Source of the DNA: Streptomyces sp. NBC_01439
Lineage (GTDB): Bacteria > Actinomycetota > Actinomycetes > Streptomycetales > Streptomycetaceae
Assembly: GCF_036227605.1 (NCBI RefSeq)
Contig: NZ_CP109487.1
Coordinates: 2,480,001-2,544,000 of the forward strand
Direction of reading: 5' to 3'
Length of the DNA stretch: 64,000 nucleotides
The notes beneath the pieces are model-generated. The model was not told the DNA's origin and made no database searches. It worked only from the letters and a program-made list of their open reading frames with translations. Made by a program: the position numbers and the translations under genes. This document shows, piece after piece, positions 15,435-26,648 of the stretch; the stretch's first letter is position 1, and each line of letters opens with the position of its first letter.

Positions 15435-17630
15435 TCAGGACGACGCGGTACCTCCTGCCCCACCCGTCCCACCGGCCGCACCCGACGCCCCGTTCGGGCC
15501 GGACGGGGCGTCCGGCCCGGACGGGTGATCCGATCCCGTCATGCGGTCGACGTCGACGTCGAGCGAGTCCAGCCAGGCCAGTGCCGCGAAGAACCGCGGC
15601 GAGGAAACCCCCGGCGGCCCCTCCGCCGCCGACCGGCCGGGCGCCCGCCCGCCCAGCGGATTCGCGGCCTCCGCCGGCGCCGCACCCACCTGATCCGCCA
15701 CCTCCCGCATCCGCGTGGCCACCCCGGCCGCCCGGCCGTCCAGCCGGACGCTGTTCGCCGGCCCCACCGCCGGACCTCCGCGGACGAACAGCCGACGCGA
15801 GCCCCACAGCACGTGGTGGCCCGACATCATGGCCGCGTGCCAGTCCGTCCGGGGGTTCTCGGACGTCCGGGGCTCGTTCTGGTGCTGCGCGAACGCGGAC
15901 TCCGCCATCGTCAGCGCGTGCTGGAGCGGCCCGTCGTCGGGAACGTGCCCCGGCCCGCCCTCCACCACGGCCGCCGTGGTGCGCTCGACCGTTTCGGCCT
16001 CCGTCGCCAGCAGCAGGGCGACCGCCCGGTGCAGCTCCCGCTGCGCCCCGCGCGGCCAGGCGAGCACCCCGAACACGACGCCGATCAGGCTGCCGATGAT
16101 CACGTCCAGGATCCTGACCTCGGCCAGCTGCCAGGTCACCGGTGCCAGTTGGGCGAAGACGAAGGCCACCGTGAGGGTGAACAAACCCTGGGCCCAGCCC
16201 ACGCCCCGGACCGGCCCCACCCGGAAGGCGGTGAGCATCACGAACGGCAGGGCGACGGCGTAGACGGTGGTGTGTCCGCCGATCAGGGCCAGCAGCAGCC
16301 CCGTGGCCAGGGCGCCGAGCAGGGTGCCGGTGATCGCCACGCGTACGGTCGCCCGCGTCTGGGCGGCGGTGGTCCGGGTCAGGCTGAGGACGGCCAGCAT
16401 CGCCCAGAAGCCGTGGGGCAACGAGTCCACCCCCGCGATCGTGCGGGCGGCCGCCAGTGCGAGGCCGATCCGGACGGCGTTCTGGAAGTACACCGAGCGC
16501 GGCCCGGCGTGTCCCGCCAGCCGGTGCCACCACAGGCTCGGTGCACGTTTGCCCGCGTACCAGAACCGGCCCGAGTCGACGTCCTCGGGCATCCGTGCGC
16601 GCCGGCCCCGTACCGCCAGCTCGGACGCCGTCGCCAGGGCCACCGCCGCGTCCGTCACCTCCAGCAGCGCCGCCCGGCGCCGCCCCCGCGCGGCGGTCGC
16701 GGGCGCCTCGCGCGCGGCCGACGCGGCGGCCTGCTCCCGTAGGCGCCGCAGGGCGTCGGCCGCTTCGGTCTCATCGGCGCGACCGTCGAGCAGGGCGGCG
16801 CTCTCGCTGACGGCCCGGCCGACCGCGGTCAGGATCTCGGACTCCTGCGCCATCGGCACCGGACCCGGGGGCGGAGGTGGTGGCGGAAGGATCACGAGGC
16901 GGGCGAGGAGCGTGCGGGCCGCCAGGCCCACATGGGACAGGGCGCGGTCCCGCAGGCCCGGCCCGGCGGGACGCTCGGCCTCGTCGGTCCGGAAGGGCCG
17001 CAGCGACTCGCCGGCCGCCCGGGCCGTCTCCGCCGAGGCGGCGGACAGCGCGTACGGGGCGCGGCCCAGCTCGGCTACGCAGCGGGCGGCGGTGTCGGAC
17101 GCTCCGGCGGCCAGCCGCCGGTAGGTGGGCCCGGGCTCCTCGGGCAGGACGAAGAGCTCCGCGAGGATCAGCAGCAGCAGGCCGAAGGTGGCTCCCAGGA
17201 GCCGTTCACCCAGGGTGCCGGGGGCATAGGGCGGGAAGCACGGCAGGATGTAGAGCAGCTGCAGCCCGGGCGCGGCGCCCGCCGCGCGGGGCCCGGCCGC
17301 CGCCACGAAGGCCAGGAAGAAGCCGATCAGCAGCATGCCGACCACGGCGCTCCAGGTCCGGATCGCGAGGAAGGTGCCGAGCGTCAGCAGCACCCAGGCC
17401 GTGGGGGTCGCCCTGACCATGACGGCCGCGCGCTGGCGCCCGGTGCCGGGGATGTGGGAGAGGGCCGCCATCGACACCGCGGCGAACAGCGCGTACGTCG
17501 CCGCCACCGGCCGGTCCAGTGCGTACAGGCACACGAAGAACGAGGCGCACGCGGCGAGGGTGGTGCGCAGGGCGCGCCGCGTCACGACCGAGGGGCCCCG
17601 GTCGGCGCGTCCGTCGTGTTCGGCGCACAT
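15435..17630 (-). CDS. FUSC-family membrane transport protein
   Basis: 731 aa with two membrane modules of about six helices each, the architecture of aromatic-acid/fusaric-acid exporters (FUSC, YccS/AaeB-like). The N-terminal module spans about residues 18-170. A cytoplasmic region with the polyproline run LPPPPPPPGP near residue 240 follows. The second module begins at VYFQNAVRIGLALAAARTIAG and includes HGFWAMLAVLSLTRTTAAQTRA, the best-conserved FUSC stretch. The tail is Gly/Ser/Ala-rich. The ATG at 17630 lies 84 bp from the divergent ATG at 17715. Confidence 0.85.
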   Translation of the reverse strand: MCAEHDGRADRGPSVVTRRALRTTLAACASFFVCLYALDRPVAATYALFAAVSMAALSHIPGTGRQRAAVMVRATPTAWVLLTLGTFLAIRTWSAVVGMLLIGFFLAFVAAAGPRAAGAAPGLQLLYILPCFPPYAPGTLGERLLGATFGLLLLILAELFVLPEEPGPTYRRLAAGASDTAARCVAELGRAPYALSAASAETARAAGESLRPFRTDEAERPAGPGLRDRALSHVGLAARTLLARLVILPPPPPPPGPVPMAQESEILTAVGRAVSESAALLDGRADETEAADALRRLREQAAASAAREAPATAARGRRRAALLEVTDAAVALATASELAVRGRRARMPEDVDSGRFWYAGKRAPSLWWHRLAGHAGPRSVYFQNAVRIGLALAAARTIAGVDSLPHGFWAMLAVLSLTRTTAAQTRATVRVAITGTLLGALATGLLLALIGGHTTVYAVALPFVMLTAFRVGPVRGVGWAQGLFTLTVAFVFAQLAPVTWQLAEVRILDVIIGSLIGVVFGVLAWPRGAQRELHRAVALLLATEAETVERTTAAVVEGGPGHVPDDGPLQHALTMAESAFAQHQNEPRTSENPRTDWHAAMMSGHHVLWGSRRLFVRGGPAVGPANSVRLDGRAAGVATRMREVADQVGAAPAEAANPLGGRAPGRSAAEGPPGVSSPRFFAALAWLDSLDVDVDRMTGSDHPSGPDAPSGPNGASGAAGGTGGAGGTASS

Positions 17631-17714
17631 GACTCCAGGATCGGGCCACCTGCCGGAAGCCACCACATACTGGCGGGCAGCAGCGGATCCACGGCGAGGA
17701 ACGAGAGCGGCGGC

Positions 17715-18578
17715 ATGGACGAGGAACGCGCGAGGCACGTACTGGCGGCAGCGGGCCTGACCGGGGGCGCGCCCGGTCAGGCGGTCCTCCTCGCGTTCGG
17801 CGAGAACGCGGTCTTCGCCGTCGGCGACCTGGTGGTGAAGGTGGGCCGGGAGGCTGCGCTGGTGGAGCGGGCCGAGCGGGAACTCGCGGTGGCCGGCTGG
17901 TTCGCCGCGTCCGGGATCCCGGCGGTCCGCGCGGCCGAGCCGGAGCCGCGCCTGGTGGACGGGCACCCGCTGACCCTGTGGCACCGGCTCCCGGACGCGG
18001 TGCGGCCCGCGGGGCCCGGGGACCTGGCGGCGCTGCTGCGCCTGGTGCACGCCCTGCCCGAGCCGCCGTTCGCCCTGCCCGCGCGGGACCTGCTGGGCGG
18101 CGTCGAGCGCTGGCTGCGGCTGGCGGGGGGCGCCGTCGACCCGGCCGACGCGGCCTATCTGCGGGCCCGCCGGGACGCCTACGCCGGTGAGCTGGCGGCC
18201 CTGACGCCGCGGCTGCCCCCGGGCCCGGTCCACGGCGACGCCCTGCCCCGCAACGTCCACGTGGGCCCCGACGGCCCGGCCCTGGTCGACCTGGAGACCG
18301 TGTCGGCCGATCTGCGCGAGCACGACCTGGTGGTGATGGCGCTCTCCCGCGACCGGTACGGCCTGCCCGCCGAGGAGTACGAGGCCTTCGTGGCGGCGTA
18401 CAGGTGGGACGTCCGCGACTGGGAGGGCTGCGCGGTCCTGCGCGGCGCCCGCGAAACGGCCAGCTGTGCCTGGGTCGCCCAGCACGCCCCGGCCGACCCG
18501 GGGGCCCTGGCCGAATTCCGCCGCCGCGTGGCCTCCCTCAGGGAGGGGGACCGGGAAACGCAGTGGCACTCCTTCTAG
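17715..18578 (+). CDS. Aminoglycoside phosphotransferase (APH)-like kinase family protein
   Basis: 287 aa. APH-fold signatures are the N-lobe strand VFAVGDLVVKVGR with the ATP-binding Lys, the catalytic loop VHGDALPRNV (the HxDxxxxN pattern) and the metal-binding stretch ALVDLETV, which stands where DFD/DxD normally lies. The family phosphorylates small molecules (aminoglycosides, choline, homoserine and others); no substrate can be inferred. It is transcribed divergently from the FUSC transporter. Confidence 0.8.
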   Translation: MDEERARHVLAAAGLTGGAPGQAVLLAFGENAVFAVGDLVVKVGREAALVERAERELAVAGWFAASGIPAVRAAEPEPRLVDGHPLTLWHRLPDAVRPAGPGDLAALLRLVHALPEPPFALPARDLLGGVERWLRLAGGAVDPADAAYLRARRDAYAGELAALTPRLPPGPVHGDALPRNVHVGPDGPALVDLETVSADLREHDLVVMALSRDRYGLPAEEYEAFVAAYRWDVRDWEGCAVLRGARETASCAWVAQHAPADPGALAEFRRRVASLREGDRETQWHSF

Positions 18579-18628
18579 GCCGGTCTTGCCGGTCAGGCCC
18601 GCCCGGAGCGGGCACTCGCGCAGCGGTT

Positions 18629-18654
18629 GCCGCCCCGGCCCGTGCCGGGGCGGC
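18629..18654. terminator. Strong GC hairpin between convergent genes
   Basis: GCCGCCCCGGC (18629-18639) pairs perfectly with GCCGGGGCGGC (18644-18654) across the loop CCGT. It lies between the stops of the APH-like gene (18578) and the acyltransferase gene (18681, opposite strand), so it can serve both. There is no clear U-tract, as is common in Streptomyces. Confidence 0.6.
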
Positions 18655-18680
18655 AGCGTTGTGGGTTCGGCGCCGCTGGG

Positions 18681-20129
18681 TCAGACCGCTTTCCCCTGAC
18701 CACCTGGGCCCGAGCCCGGACCCGCGCCCGCGCCCGCCAGTACCGGTTCCGCCGCCACGGAGGGTTGCGCCGGAACGACGGCGGCGGCCGCGGCGGGCAC
18801 CGCCGGCTCCAGGGACTGCGGCGGCCAGCGGCGCGTCATCGCCTTGGTCAGCTTGCGGCCCAGATTCTGGAACGGCACCTCCACCAGCCGGTACACCACC
18901 CAGGAGACCACCAGCAGCACCGCGGTGTACCCGGCCACCCACGACCACCGCTCGACGAACGGCATGGCGGCCAGGTGGCGGTAGTAGTAGTTGGTGTCCC
19001 AGCCGAGCTGCCACAGCAGGAACTTCTTCACCGGCCAGTGCAGCAGGTAGACCGAGAAGCTCACCGCGCCCAGCCAGGTCAGCACGCGCGGCAGCCGCCG
19101 GTTCCGCAGCAGCAGGAAGAGCCCGAACGACGCCCACGCCGCCAGGTAGGCGTTGGTCCACGCCGGCCAGGTGAAGGTCGAGGTCGCGCTCGCCACCGTG
19201 TCCCGGTTGTACATCCACCCCACCATGGCGCCCGCGGCCACCACGAAACCGACGGACATCCAGGCCTCGATGCGCTCGATCTGCCCGTGCTGCGCCCGAT
19301 AGATGACCGTGCCCGCGAACATCGTCGCGAGGATGGTGAAGGTCTCGAACGCGGGCACCCGACCGTTGGTGAACACCAGCAGCAGGCCGAACCCGCCCAG
19401 CAGCAGACCACCGATCCGGGCCAGCGCCGCATTGCCGCTCATCATGCAGGCCACGCCCGTGACCACGACGAGCACGGCGGCAGCGACGAGGTGGTTGAGC
19501 TCCGCATCGGTGTGGGTCAGGCTGTACGACGGAACCCAGACGCCCAAAACGAGCGCGACCCCCGCCGCCGCGACGGCGATCGGCGTGGTGCGCCGGTGCC
19601 AGGCGACCGTGAAGAGGCTGCTGACGAAGAAGTAGAAGAGCATCTCGTACGTGAGCGTCCACGTGATGCCGAGCGCATTCACCACGCCCAGCATGTCCGA
19701 CAGCATCAGGCCGTTGCCCGCCAACCAGAGCTTGTCGTGGTTGTAGTCGTCGAAGCTCAGGACCTGGTAGTCGTTCGGCAGGAGGAACTCGGCGAGGAGC
19801 ATGGTCACGATCAGCGCCGGGTAGATCCGGAAGATCCGGCCGATCCAGAAGGCCCGGACGTCACCGCGGCGCTCCAGCGAAGCCGGGATGATGTATCCGC
19901 TGACGATGAAGAACGCGATGACCCCGTAGAAGCCGAGGTCGAAGTGGGCCGCGATGGCGCCGCCGTTGGGGACCAACCTCATGATCTCGAAGTGGTGGGC
20001 CGCCACGGCCAGCGCGGCGATCCCACGGAGCGCGTCCAGCCAGCCGAGCCGGCTTCCCGGCGCGGCGGCGCGTTCTCCCCGCCCGGCCCTCCATGCTCCC
20101 CACCGAGCCGGCAATCCCTTGGTAATCAT
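18681..20129 (-). CDS. Acyltransferase 3 family membrane protein (OafA/YrhL-like)
   Basis: 482 aa with about ten transmembrane helices. The diagnostic N-terminal motif is RLGWLDALRGIAALAVAAHHF, in which the R/D and H residues are expected to be catalytic. FYGVIAFFIVSGYIIPASL and the arginine-rich IGRIFRIYPALIV follow. Members O-acylate exported carbohydrates or secondary metabolites. The C-terminal 40 residues are a soluble Ala/Pro-rich tail. ATG start. Confidence 0.87.
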   Translation of the reverse strand: MITKGLPARWGAWRAGRGERAAAPGSRLGWLDALRGIAALAVAAHHFEIMRLVPNGGAIAAHFDLGFYGVIAFFIVSGYIIPASLERRGDVRAFWIGRIFRIYPALIVTMLLAEFLLPNDYQVLSFDDYNHDKLWLAGNGLMLSDMLGVVNALGITWTLTYEMLFYFFVSSLFTVAWHRRTTPIAVAAAGVALVLGVWVPSYSLTHTDAELNHLVAAAVLVVVTGVACMMSGNAALARIGGLLLGGFGLLLVFTNGRVPAFETFTILATMFAGTVIYRAQHGQIERIEAWMSVGFVVAAGAMVGWMYNRDTVASATSTFTWPAWTNAYLAAWASFGLFLLLRNRRLPRVLTWLGAVSFSVYLLHWPVKKFLLWQLGWDTNYYYRHLAAMPFVERWSWVAGYTAVLLVVSWVVYRLVEVPFQNLGRKLTKAMTRRWPPQSLEPAVPAAAAAVVPAQPSVAAEPVLAGAGAGPGSGPGGQGKAV

Positions 20130-20139
20130 CCGGCGGACA

Positions 20140-20259
20140 CTAGCCCATGCGCAGCACCCGGCCGCGCCAGGGCCCCGTGTGCGGGTTCCGGTCCTTCAAG
20201 ACCGTCTTGCCGTTCCGCCGCGGCCGCCCCCGCACGGGCCGAGGCAGCGGCGGCCGCAC
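20140..20259 (-). CDS. Possible 39-aa basic peptide
   Basis: A GTG-started frame preceded by GGGGAACGG encodes an Arg/Pro-rich 39-residue peptide ending HTGPWRGRVLRMG, just upstream of the acyltransferase gene. The composition is unlike random reverse-frame sequence, but no family is recognised. It may be noise. Confidence 0.22.
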   Translation of the reverse strand: MRPPLPRPVRGRPRRNGKTVLKDRNPHTGPWRGRVLRMG

Positions 20260-20335
20260 CCGTTCCCCGTCGTCATCGGAGGGTGCGGGCGACGCATCGC
20301 GACACCGTGATCGACGACACAAGATGACTTTGACT

Positions 20336-20352
20336 ACACCCCTGGGGGGTGT
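20336..20352 (-). terminator. Candidate hairpin downstream of the exonuclease gene
   Basis: ACACCCC (20336-20342) and GGGGTGT (20346-20352) form a 7-bp stem 9 bases past the stop of the minus-strand exonuclease gene. No T-run follows, so the terminator role is inferred from position only. Confidence 0.4.
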
Positions 20353-20360
20353 CCTGCCGA

Positions 20361-21080
20361 TCAGGCCGGGACCAGGCCCCGCAGCGGCCAGGCCTCGTCG
20401 ATCACCGCGTCCGGAGTGCCCTGGCGGCGCAGGTACGACTGGAAGTCCCGGGCCCAGCGGGCGTGCCAGGTGCTCTGCCGCGCGTGCAGGTCGGCCGGGG
20501 TGAGCGTGGCCACCTCCGGATGCCGCTCGGCTATCGCCCGGGCGACCTGGACCGCGGCCAGTGCGTCCGCCCCGGCGTCGTGCGCGTCGTCGAGGGTGAC
20601 CCCGTACACCCCGCAGACCGCCTCGAGGGTCCGCTTGCCCCGCCGGTAGCGGTCCACGGCCCGGTCGATGGTCAGCGGGTCCACCACCGGCCCGGTCTGC
20701 GCCCCGCCCAGCCGGTCGGCCAGCGAGGGCAGCCCGTGCCGGGCCAGCTCGGCCGTCAGCAGGGTCAGGTCGAAGGCCGCGTTGTACGCGACCACCACCG
20801 CGCCGGCGCGCCAGTGGCCGGCCAGGGCCTCGGCGACCTCGTCCGCGACCTCGCGCACCGGACGCCCCTCGGCGACCGCGCGCTCCGTGCTGATCCCGTG
20901 GATCGCCGAGGCTCCTTCGGGGATCGGTATCCCCGGGTCCGCGAGCCAGCCGCGCCGCTCGCGCACCGCCCCGGCCCGCACCTCGACCAGGGCCGCCGTC
21001 ACGATCCGCGATTCCCCCGGCTCCGTGCCGGTCGTCTCCAGGTCGAATCCGATCAGCACACCGCCGTGCCAGTCCCCCAT
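20361..21080 (-). CDS. 3'-5' exonuclease (DnaQ/DEDD family)
   Basis: 239-aa DEDDh-type exonuclease of the DNA polymerase III epsilon class. ExoI is FDLETTGTEP (catalytic D and E) near residue 12. ExoII is VAYNAAFDLTLL with the third Asp. ExoIII is DAHDAGADALAAV, with the general-base His and last Asp. The C-terminus after residue 190 is a short helical extension. The start is ambiguous: ATG at 21080 (MGDWHGG) is used, but a GTG at 21098 with good upstream purines would add VEDWHG, almost a duplication of the first residues. Likely role in DNA repair or proofreading. Confidence 0.88.
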   Translation of the reverse strand: MGDWHGGVLIGFDLETTGTEPGESRIVTAALVEVRAGAVRERRGWLADPGIPIPEGASAIHGISTERAVAEGRPVREVADEVAEALAGHWRAGAVVVAYNAAFDLTLLTAELARHGLPSLADRLGGAQTGPVVDPLTIDRAVDRYRRGKRTLEAVCGVYGVTLDDAHDAGADALAAVQVARAIAERHPEVATLTPADLHARQSTWHARWARDFQSYLRRQGTPDAVIDEAWPLRGLVPA

Positions 21081-21193
21081 GCCGTGCCAGTCCTCCACCC
21101 CGTGCCCCTCCCCCGTACAACGCCTTCGGTCAACGGGTTTCAGCCTGCCACGGGCCACTGACAGCCAGGCTCCCGGGGCCGCCGGGGCGTGGA

Positions 21194-21526
21194 TCAGATG
21201 CCCAGGGTCAGCCAGCCGAAGGTCTGCCGGTAGGCCCGGCCCAGCAGCGCGCGGCCGCGCAGGCCGGCCCGCCAGGCGAACACCGACGCGAGGAGGTGGA
21301 CGACCGCGACGGGCCCGCCGACCCACAGGGCGGCGGCCGCCGGACCCCCGAACCAGCCGACGACCACGGCGGCGACGAGCACCACGCACAGTCCGATGTG
21401 CCCTTCGCCCGGGTCGAAGCGGAACAGCTCCGCCCGGGCCTCCCGGCCCTCCCTCAGCCCCGCCTCGTACCGCTCCCGCGCCTTCTCCGGATCCGCGTAC
21501 TTCCCCTCGGGCCATGGCTCCAGCAC
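21194..21526 (-). CDS. Small two-helix membrane protein of unknown function
   Basis: 110 aa from a GTG at 21526 preceded by GGGGAACG. The soluble N-terminal part is charged (KYADPEKARERYEAGLREG). Two hydrophobic helices follow (IGLCVVLVAAVVVGWFGG and AAALWVGGPVAVVHLLASVF). No family was recognised. It lies between SAV2148 and the exonuclease in the same orientation. Confidence 0.6.
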   Translation of the reverse strand: MLEPWPEGKYADPEKARERYEAGLREGREARAELFRFDPGEGHIGLCVVLVAAVVVGWFGGPAAAALWVGGPVAVVHLLASVFAWRAGLRGRALLGRAYRQTFGWLTLGI

Positions 21527-21597
21527 CGTTCCCCGCCCCCCTCGTAGGTCGTGCCCCGTATGTCGTGCCCCGTCGTGCCCCGTTGCCCGTGCCCCGG

Positions 21598-22875
21598 TCA
21601 GGACACCGGCCGGGAGTCCCCCCACATGGACTCGAACTCTTCCCGGTACGTCGTGAACAGTCCGTGCTCCGTGTCCTTCGGCACCTCGCGCCCGCCGCCC
21701 CGCAGCACCAGGACGGGCGACTCCATGCCGCGCGCCCGCCGCAGGTACGACTGGACCACCGCGATGCCCGAGGACTGCCCCTCCACCAGGTAGGCGGTGA
21801 ACCGCGGGGTCTCGTCGAAGACGTGGATCTCGAAGCGGGAAGGGTCCCGAAGACCCGCCCGGACCCGGCGGACGTGCAAGATGTTCATCTCCACCGAGCG
21901 GCTCAGCTCGCCCTTGCGCAGTCCCAGTTCCCGCTCGCGCCGCTTCACGGCGCTGCTCGCCGGGTTCAGGAACAGCAGCCGCACCCGGCACCCGGCCTCC
22001 GTGAGCCGGACGAGTCTTCGCCCCGAGAAGTTTTGGACCAGCAGGTTGAGCCCTATGCCGATGGCGTCGAGCCGTCGCGCGCCCCCGAAGAGGTCCTCGG
22101 CCGGGAGCTGGCGCTGCAGCCGTACCCGGTCGGGGTGGACCGAGATGACGTCCGCGTACCGGTCACCCACCAGGTCCTCGACGGCGTCGATCGGCAGCCG
22201 CTCCGCGGAGGGGCTGCCGGAAACCCCGCCCAGCACCTCCAGCAGGCGCGCCGAGGCGCGCTCCGCCTGCTCCAGCACGGGCCGTGACAGCGCCCGGTTG
22301 CGGGAGACGACGTTGCGGGTGACCTCCAGCTCGTCCAGGGCCAGCTCGATCTCGCGCCGGTCGTCGAAGTACGGCTCGAAGCACGGCCAGTGTTGGACCA
22401 TCAGTTCCCGCAGCTGGGGCAGGGTCAGGAAGCTCAGCACGTTGTCGTCGGCCGAGTCGAGCAGGTAGCCCTTGCGCCGGCTGACCTCGCGCACGGCCAC
22501 GGCCCGCTGCACCCACTCCTGCCCGGCGGGCCCGGCGGCCGCGACGACCCAGTCGTCCGCGCCGTGCACCGGTTCGTAGATCGGCCGGAGCACCGCCCCG
22601 ACCACCGCGCGCAGCCGCTGTTCGATGAGGTTCAGCCAGATGTAGGCACGGCCGGCCCGCTGTGCCCGGGTCCGGACCTCGCTCCAGGCCTCCGCGCCCC
22701 AGTCCAGCTCCACGCCGGCCCCCGCGCTCCCGGCCGCCGCCGGCCCGCCCGCCAGGGAGACCGCCCCGGCCGGGATCCCCGCGGGCGTCCCGCCGGGGAC
22801 ACCCCCCGGGTCGTCCGCCGGACCACCCTCGTGACTGCCGTCACCAGGGGGCAGCTCCAGACCTCCCGAGCTCAC
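21598..22875 (-). CDS. SAV2148-family HEPN domain-containing protein
   Basis: 425 aa, matching the actinobacterial SAV2148-type protein throughout, for example WSEVRTRAQRAGRAYIWLNL, YLLDSADDNVLSFLTL and the C-terminal EHGLFTTYREEFESMW. The N-terminal 60 residues are Gly/Pro-rich and probably disordered. Some HEPN proteins are RNases, but I did not find the usual R-x(4-6)-H catalytic motif, so nuclease activity is not claimed. The GTG at 22875 was chosen; a GTG at 22920 is an alternative. Confidence 0.8.
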   Translation of the reverse strand: MSSGGLELPPGDGSHEGGPADDPGGVPGGTPAGIPAGAVSLAGGPAAAGSAGAGVELDWGAEAWSEVRTRAQRAGRAYIWLNLIEQRLRAVVGAVLRPIYEPVHGADDWVVAAAGPAGQEWVQRAVAVREVSRRKGYLLDSADDNVLSFLTLPQLRELMVQHWPCFEPYFDDRREIELALDELEVTRNVVSRNRALSRPVLEQAERASARLLEVLGGVSGSPSAERLPIDAVEDLVGDRYADVISVHPDRVRLQRQLPAEDLFGGARRLDAIGIGLNLLVQNFSGRRLVRLTEAGCRVRLLFLNPASSAVKRRERELGLRKGELSRSVEMNILHVRRVRAGLRDPSRFEIHVFDETPRFTAYLVEGQSSGIAVVQSYLRRARGMESPVLVLRGGGREVPKDTEHGLFTTYREEFESMWGDSRPVS

Positions 22876-23012
22876 CCGTGCACCGCCTTCTGCGTCTGGA
22901 CGCCCGTCTCCAGTGATCACGGAAGGGTACTCCGCGCACACGGCCGGGTGCAGCCCGACGGCCCGTACGGGGACTGTCCGTTGACCCATTATCCGATGCG
23001 CACACAGTCCGC

Positions 23013-23039
23013 TGACCCGCATATCAGCTCTGCGGGTCA
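23013..23039. promoter_or_regulatory. Perfect 9-bp inverted repeat in divergent intergenic region
   Basis: TGACCCGCA (23013-23021) and TGCGGGTCA (23031-23039) are separated by 9 bases, between the SAV2148 gene and glgX. It could be a regulator operator or the stem of a leader hairpin 124 bases before the glgX start. No other structure was seen in 22876-23162. Confidence 0.45.
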
Positions 23040-23162
23040 CCCGGTAGGACCCCTCCCAAGTCCGCGCTTGCGGCCCCTCTTTCGGGGAAGATCTGGCAGG
23101 GGCTTGGGTCCACGCCGGGTCAGCCGGGACATCTTCGGGCAACGAGGGAAGAGTCGTTATCT

Positions 23163-25261
<2,099 letters not shown>

Positions 25262-25277
<16 letters not shown>

Positions 25278-26566
25278 GTGGCGCCGCTCCCGTCCGTCGC
25301 CGCGGTGGAGCCGGTCTGCGGGCCCGGGACGCGCGCCTCGGGGGCGCGCGCCCCGGCGGTGTGCGTCCGGGCGGCGGGCAGCCGGGTGACGAGGGCGAGG
25401 AGCAGGCAGAGCGCGGCCGCCCCGACGGCCACGGCGAAGGCTCCGGCGGGCCCGTACTCCTCGGCGAGGCGCCCACAGACGACGAGTGCCGTGGCCTGCC
25501 CGGCAACCAGGCAGCTGGCGGCGAAGGCCATCGAGGTGGAGAGCCGGGCCGGTTCCACGGCCCGCTCGGTGAGTGCGAACGCGGTGATCAGGTGGGGTGC
25601 GTAGGCGGCTCCCAGCACGGTGACGACGACGTACAGCGGCCACAGGCGGTCGGTGAACAGCAGGGGCACCGAGAGCACCAGGGCCGCACCGGTCGCCACC
25701 CGCCAGCGCAGCCGCAGTCCGAAGCGGGCGGGCAGCGCGCCGAGCGAGATGCCGACGACCGCGCTGACGACGCCCATGGCGGAGTAGACGACGGCGGCCT
25801 GGTCCGGGACGCCGAGCCGGAGGGTGAGGGCGGTGATGCCCGCCTGGCAGGCGCCGAACATGGCGCCCTGGAGGGCGAGGGAACCGCGTACGGCGTGGAC
25901 CACGCCGGGCGGCCGGACCCGCCTTCCCGGGAGCCGGTCCCGCGCGGGCGACCCGACCGTGACGGCGGCGGTCGGGTGCAGTGCGAAGCCGGTGCCGAAG
26001 ACGGCGACGAGGCCGGCCGCGCCGGCGAGGGCGACGGCCGGGTGCACGAGGAGCGCGGCGAGTCCGACGAGGGCGGGCCCGAAGACGAAGGAGACCTCGT
26101 CGAGGGTGCCTTCGAGTGCGTGGACGGCGCCGACGACGCCTTCGTCGGCCTCGGCCCGGTGTGCCAGCGCCACCGAGCGGGTGCGCGCGAGCGGTCCGAT
26201 CAGCGGTACGGAGGCTCCGGTGAGGGCGCCGATCGCGGCGAGCGCGGCGGTGGCCAGGTGCGTGAGGGCGCCGGCGACGAGGGCGGCGGTGGCCGCGGCG
26301 TTGACGGCGGCCGCGGCAAGGACGACCGGGCGCTGCCCGTGGCGGTCGGCGAGCCAGCCGAGGACGGGCCCGAAGAGGACCTGCCCGATGGAGAGGGCGC
26401 CGCCGACCGTGCCCGCGGTGGCGAGGGACCCGCTGGTCTGGGCGACCAGCAGGAAACTGCCGAACTGGGACATCGCGACGGGCAGTCGGGCGAGGAAAGA
26501 GACGAGCGGAAGTAGGGGCCCGGTCAGGGCGATGACTTTTCGATAGGTGCTGACGGTTCCAACCAC
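25262..26566 (-). CDS. MFS transporter
   Basis: 434-aa major facilitator protein with 12 predicted helices. The A-loop motif between helices 2 and 3 is GWLADRHGQRPV. The N-terminus is MVGTVSTYRKVIALTG and the cytoplasmic tail is Ala/Gly-rich. Substrate unknown. It resembles small drug/metabolite exporters of actinobacteria. The GTG start at 26566 faces treY across an 82-bp divergent spacer. Confidence 0.83.
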
Positions 26567-26648
26567 TTGATCGACACTAACCCGGTGCAGTCACTCGGAT
26601 GCATTGGGTCATGGCACGGAATCCGACAGGTTGGGTACGTACGTTCTC

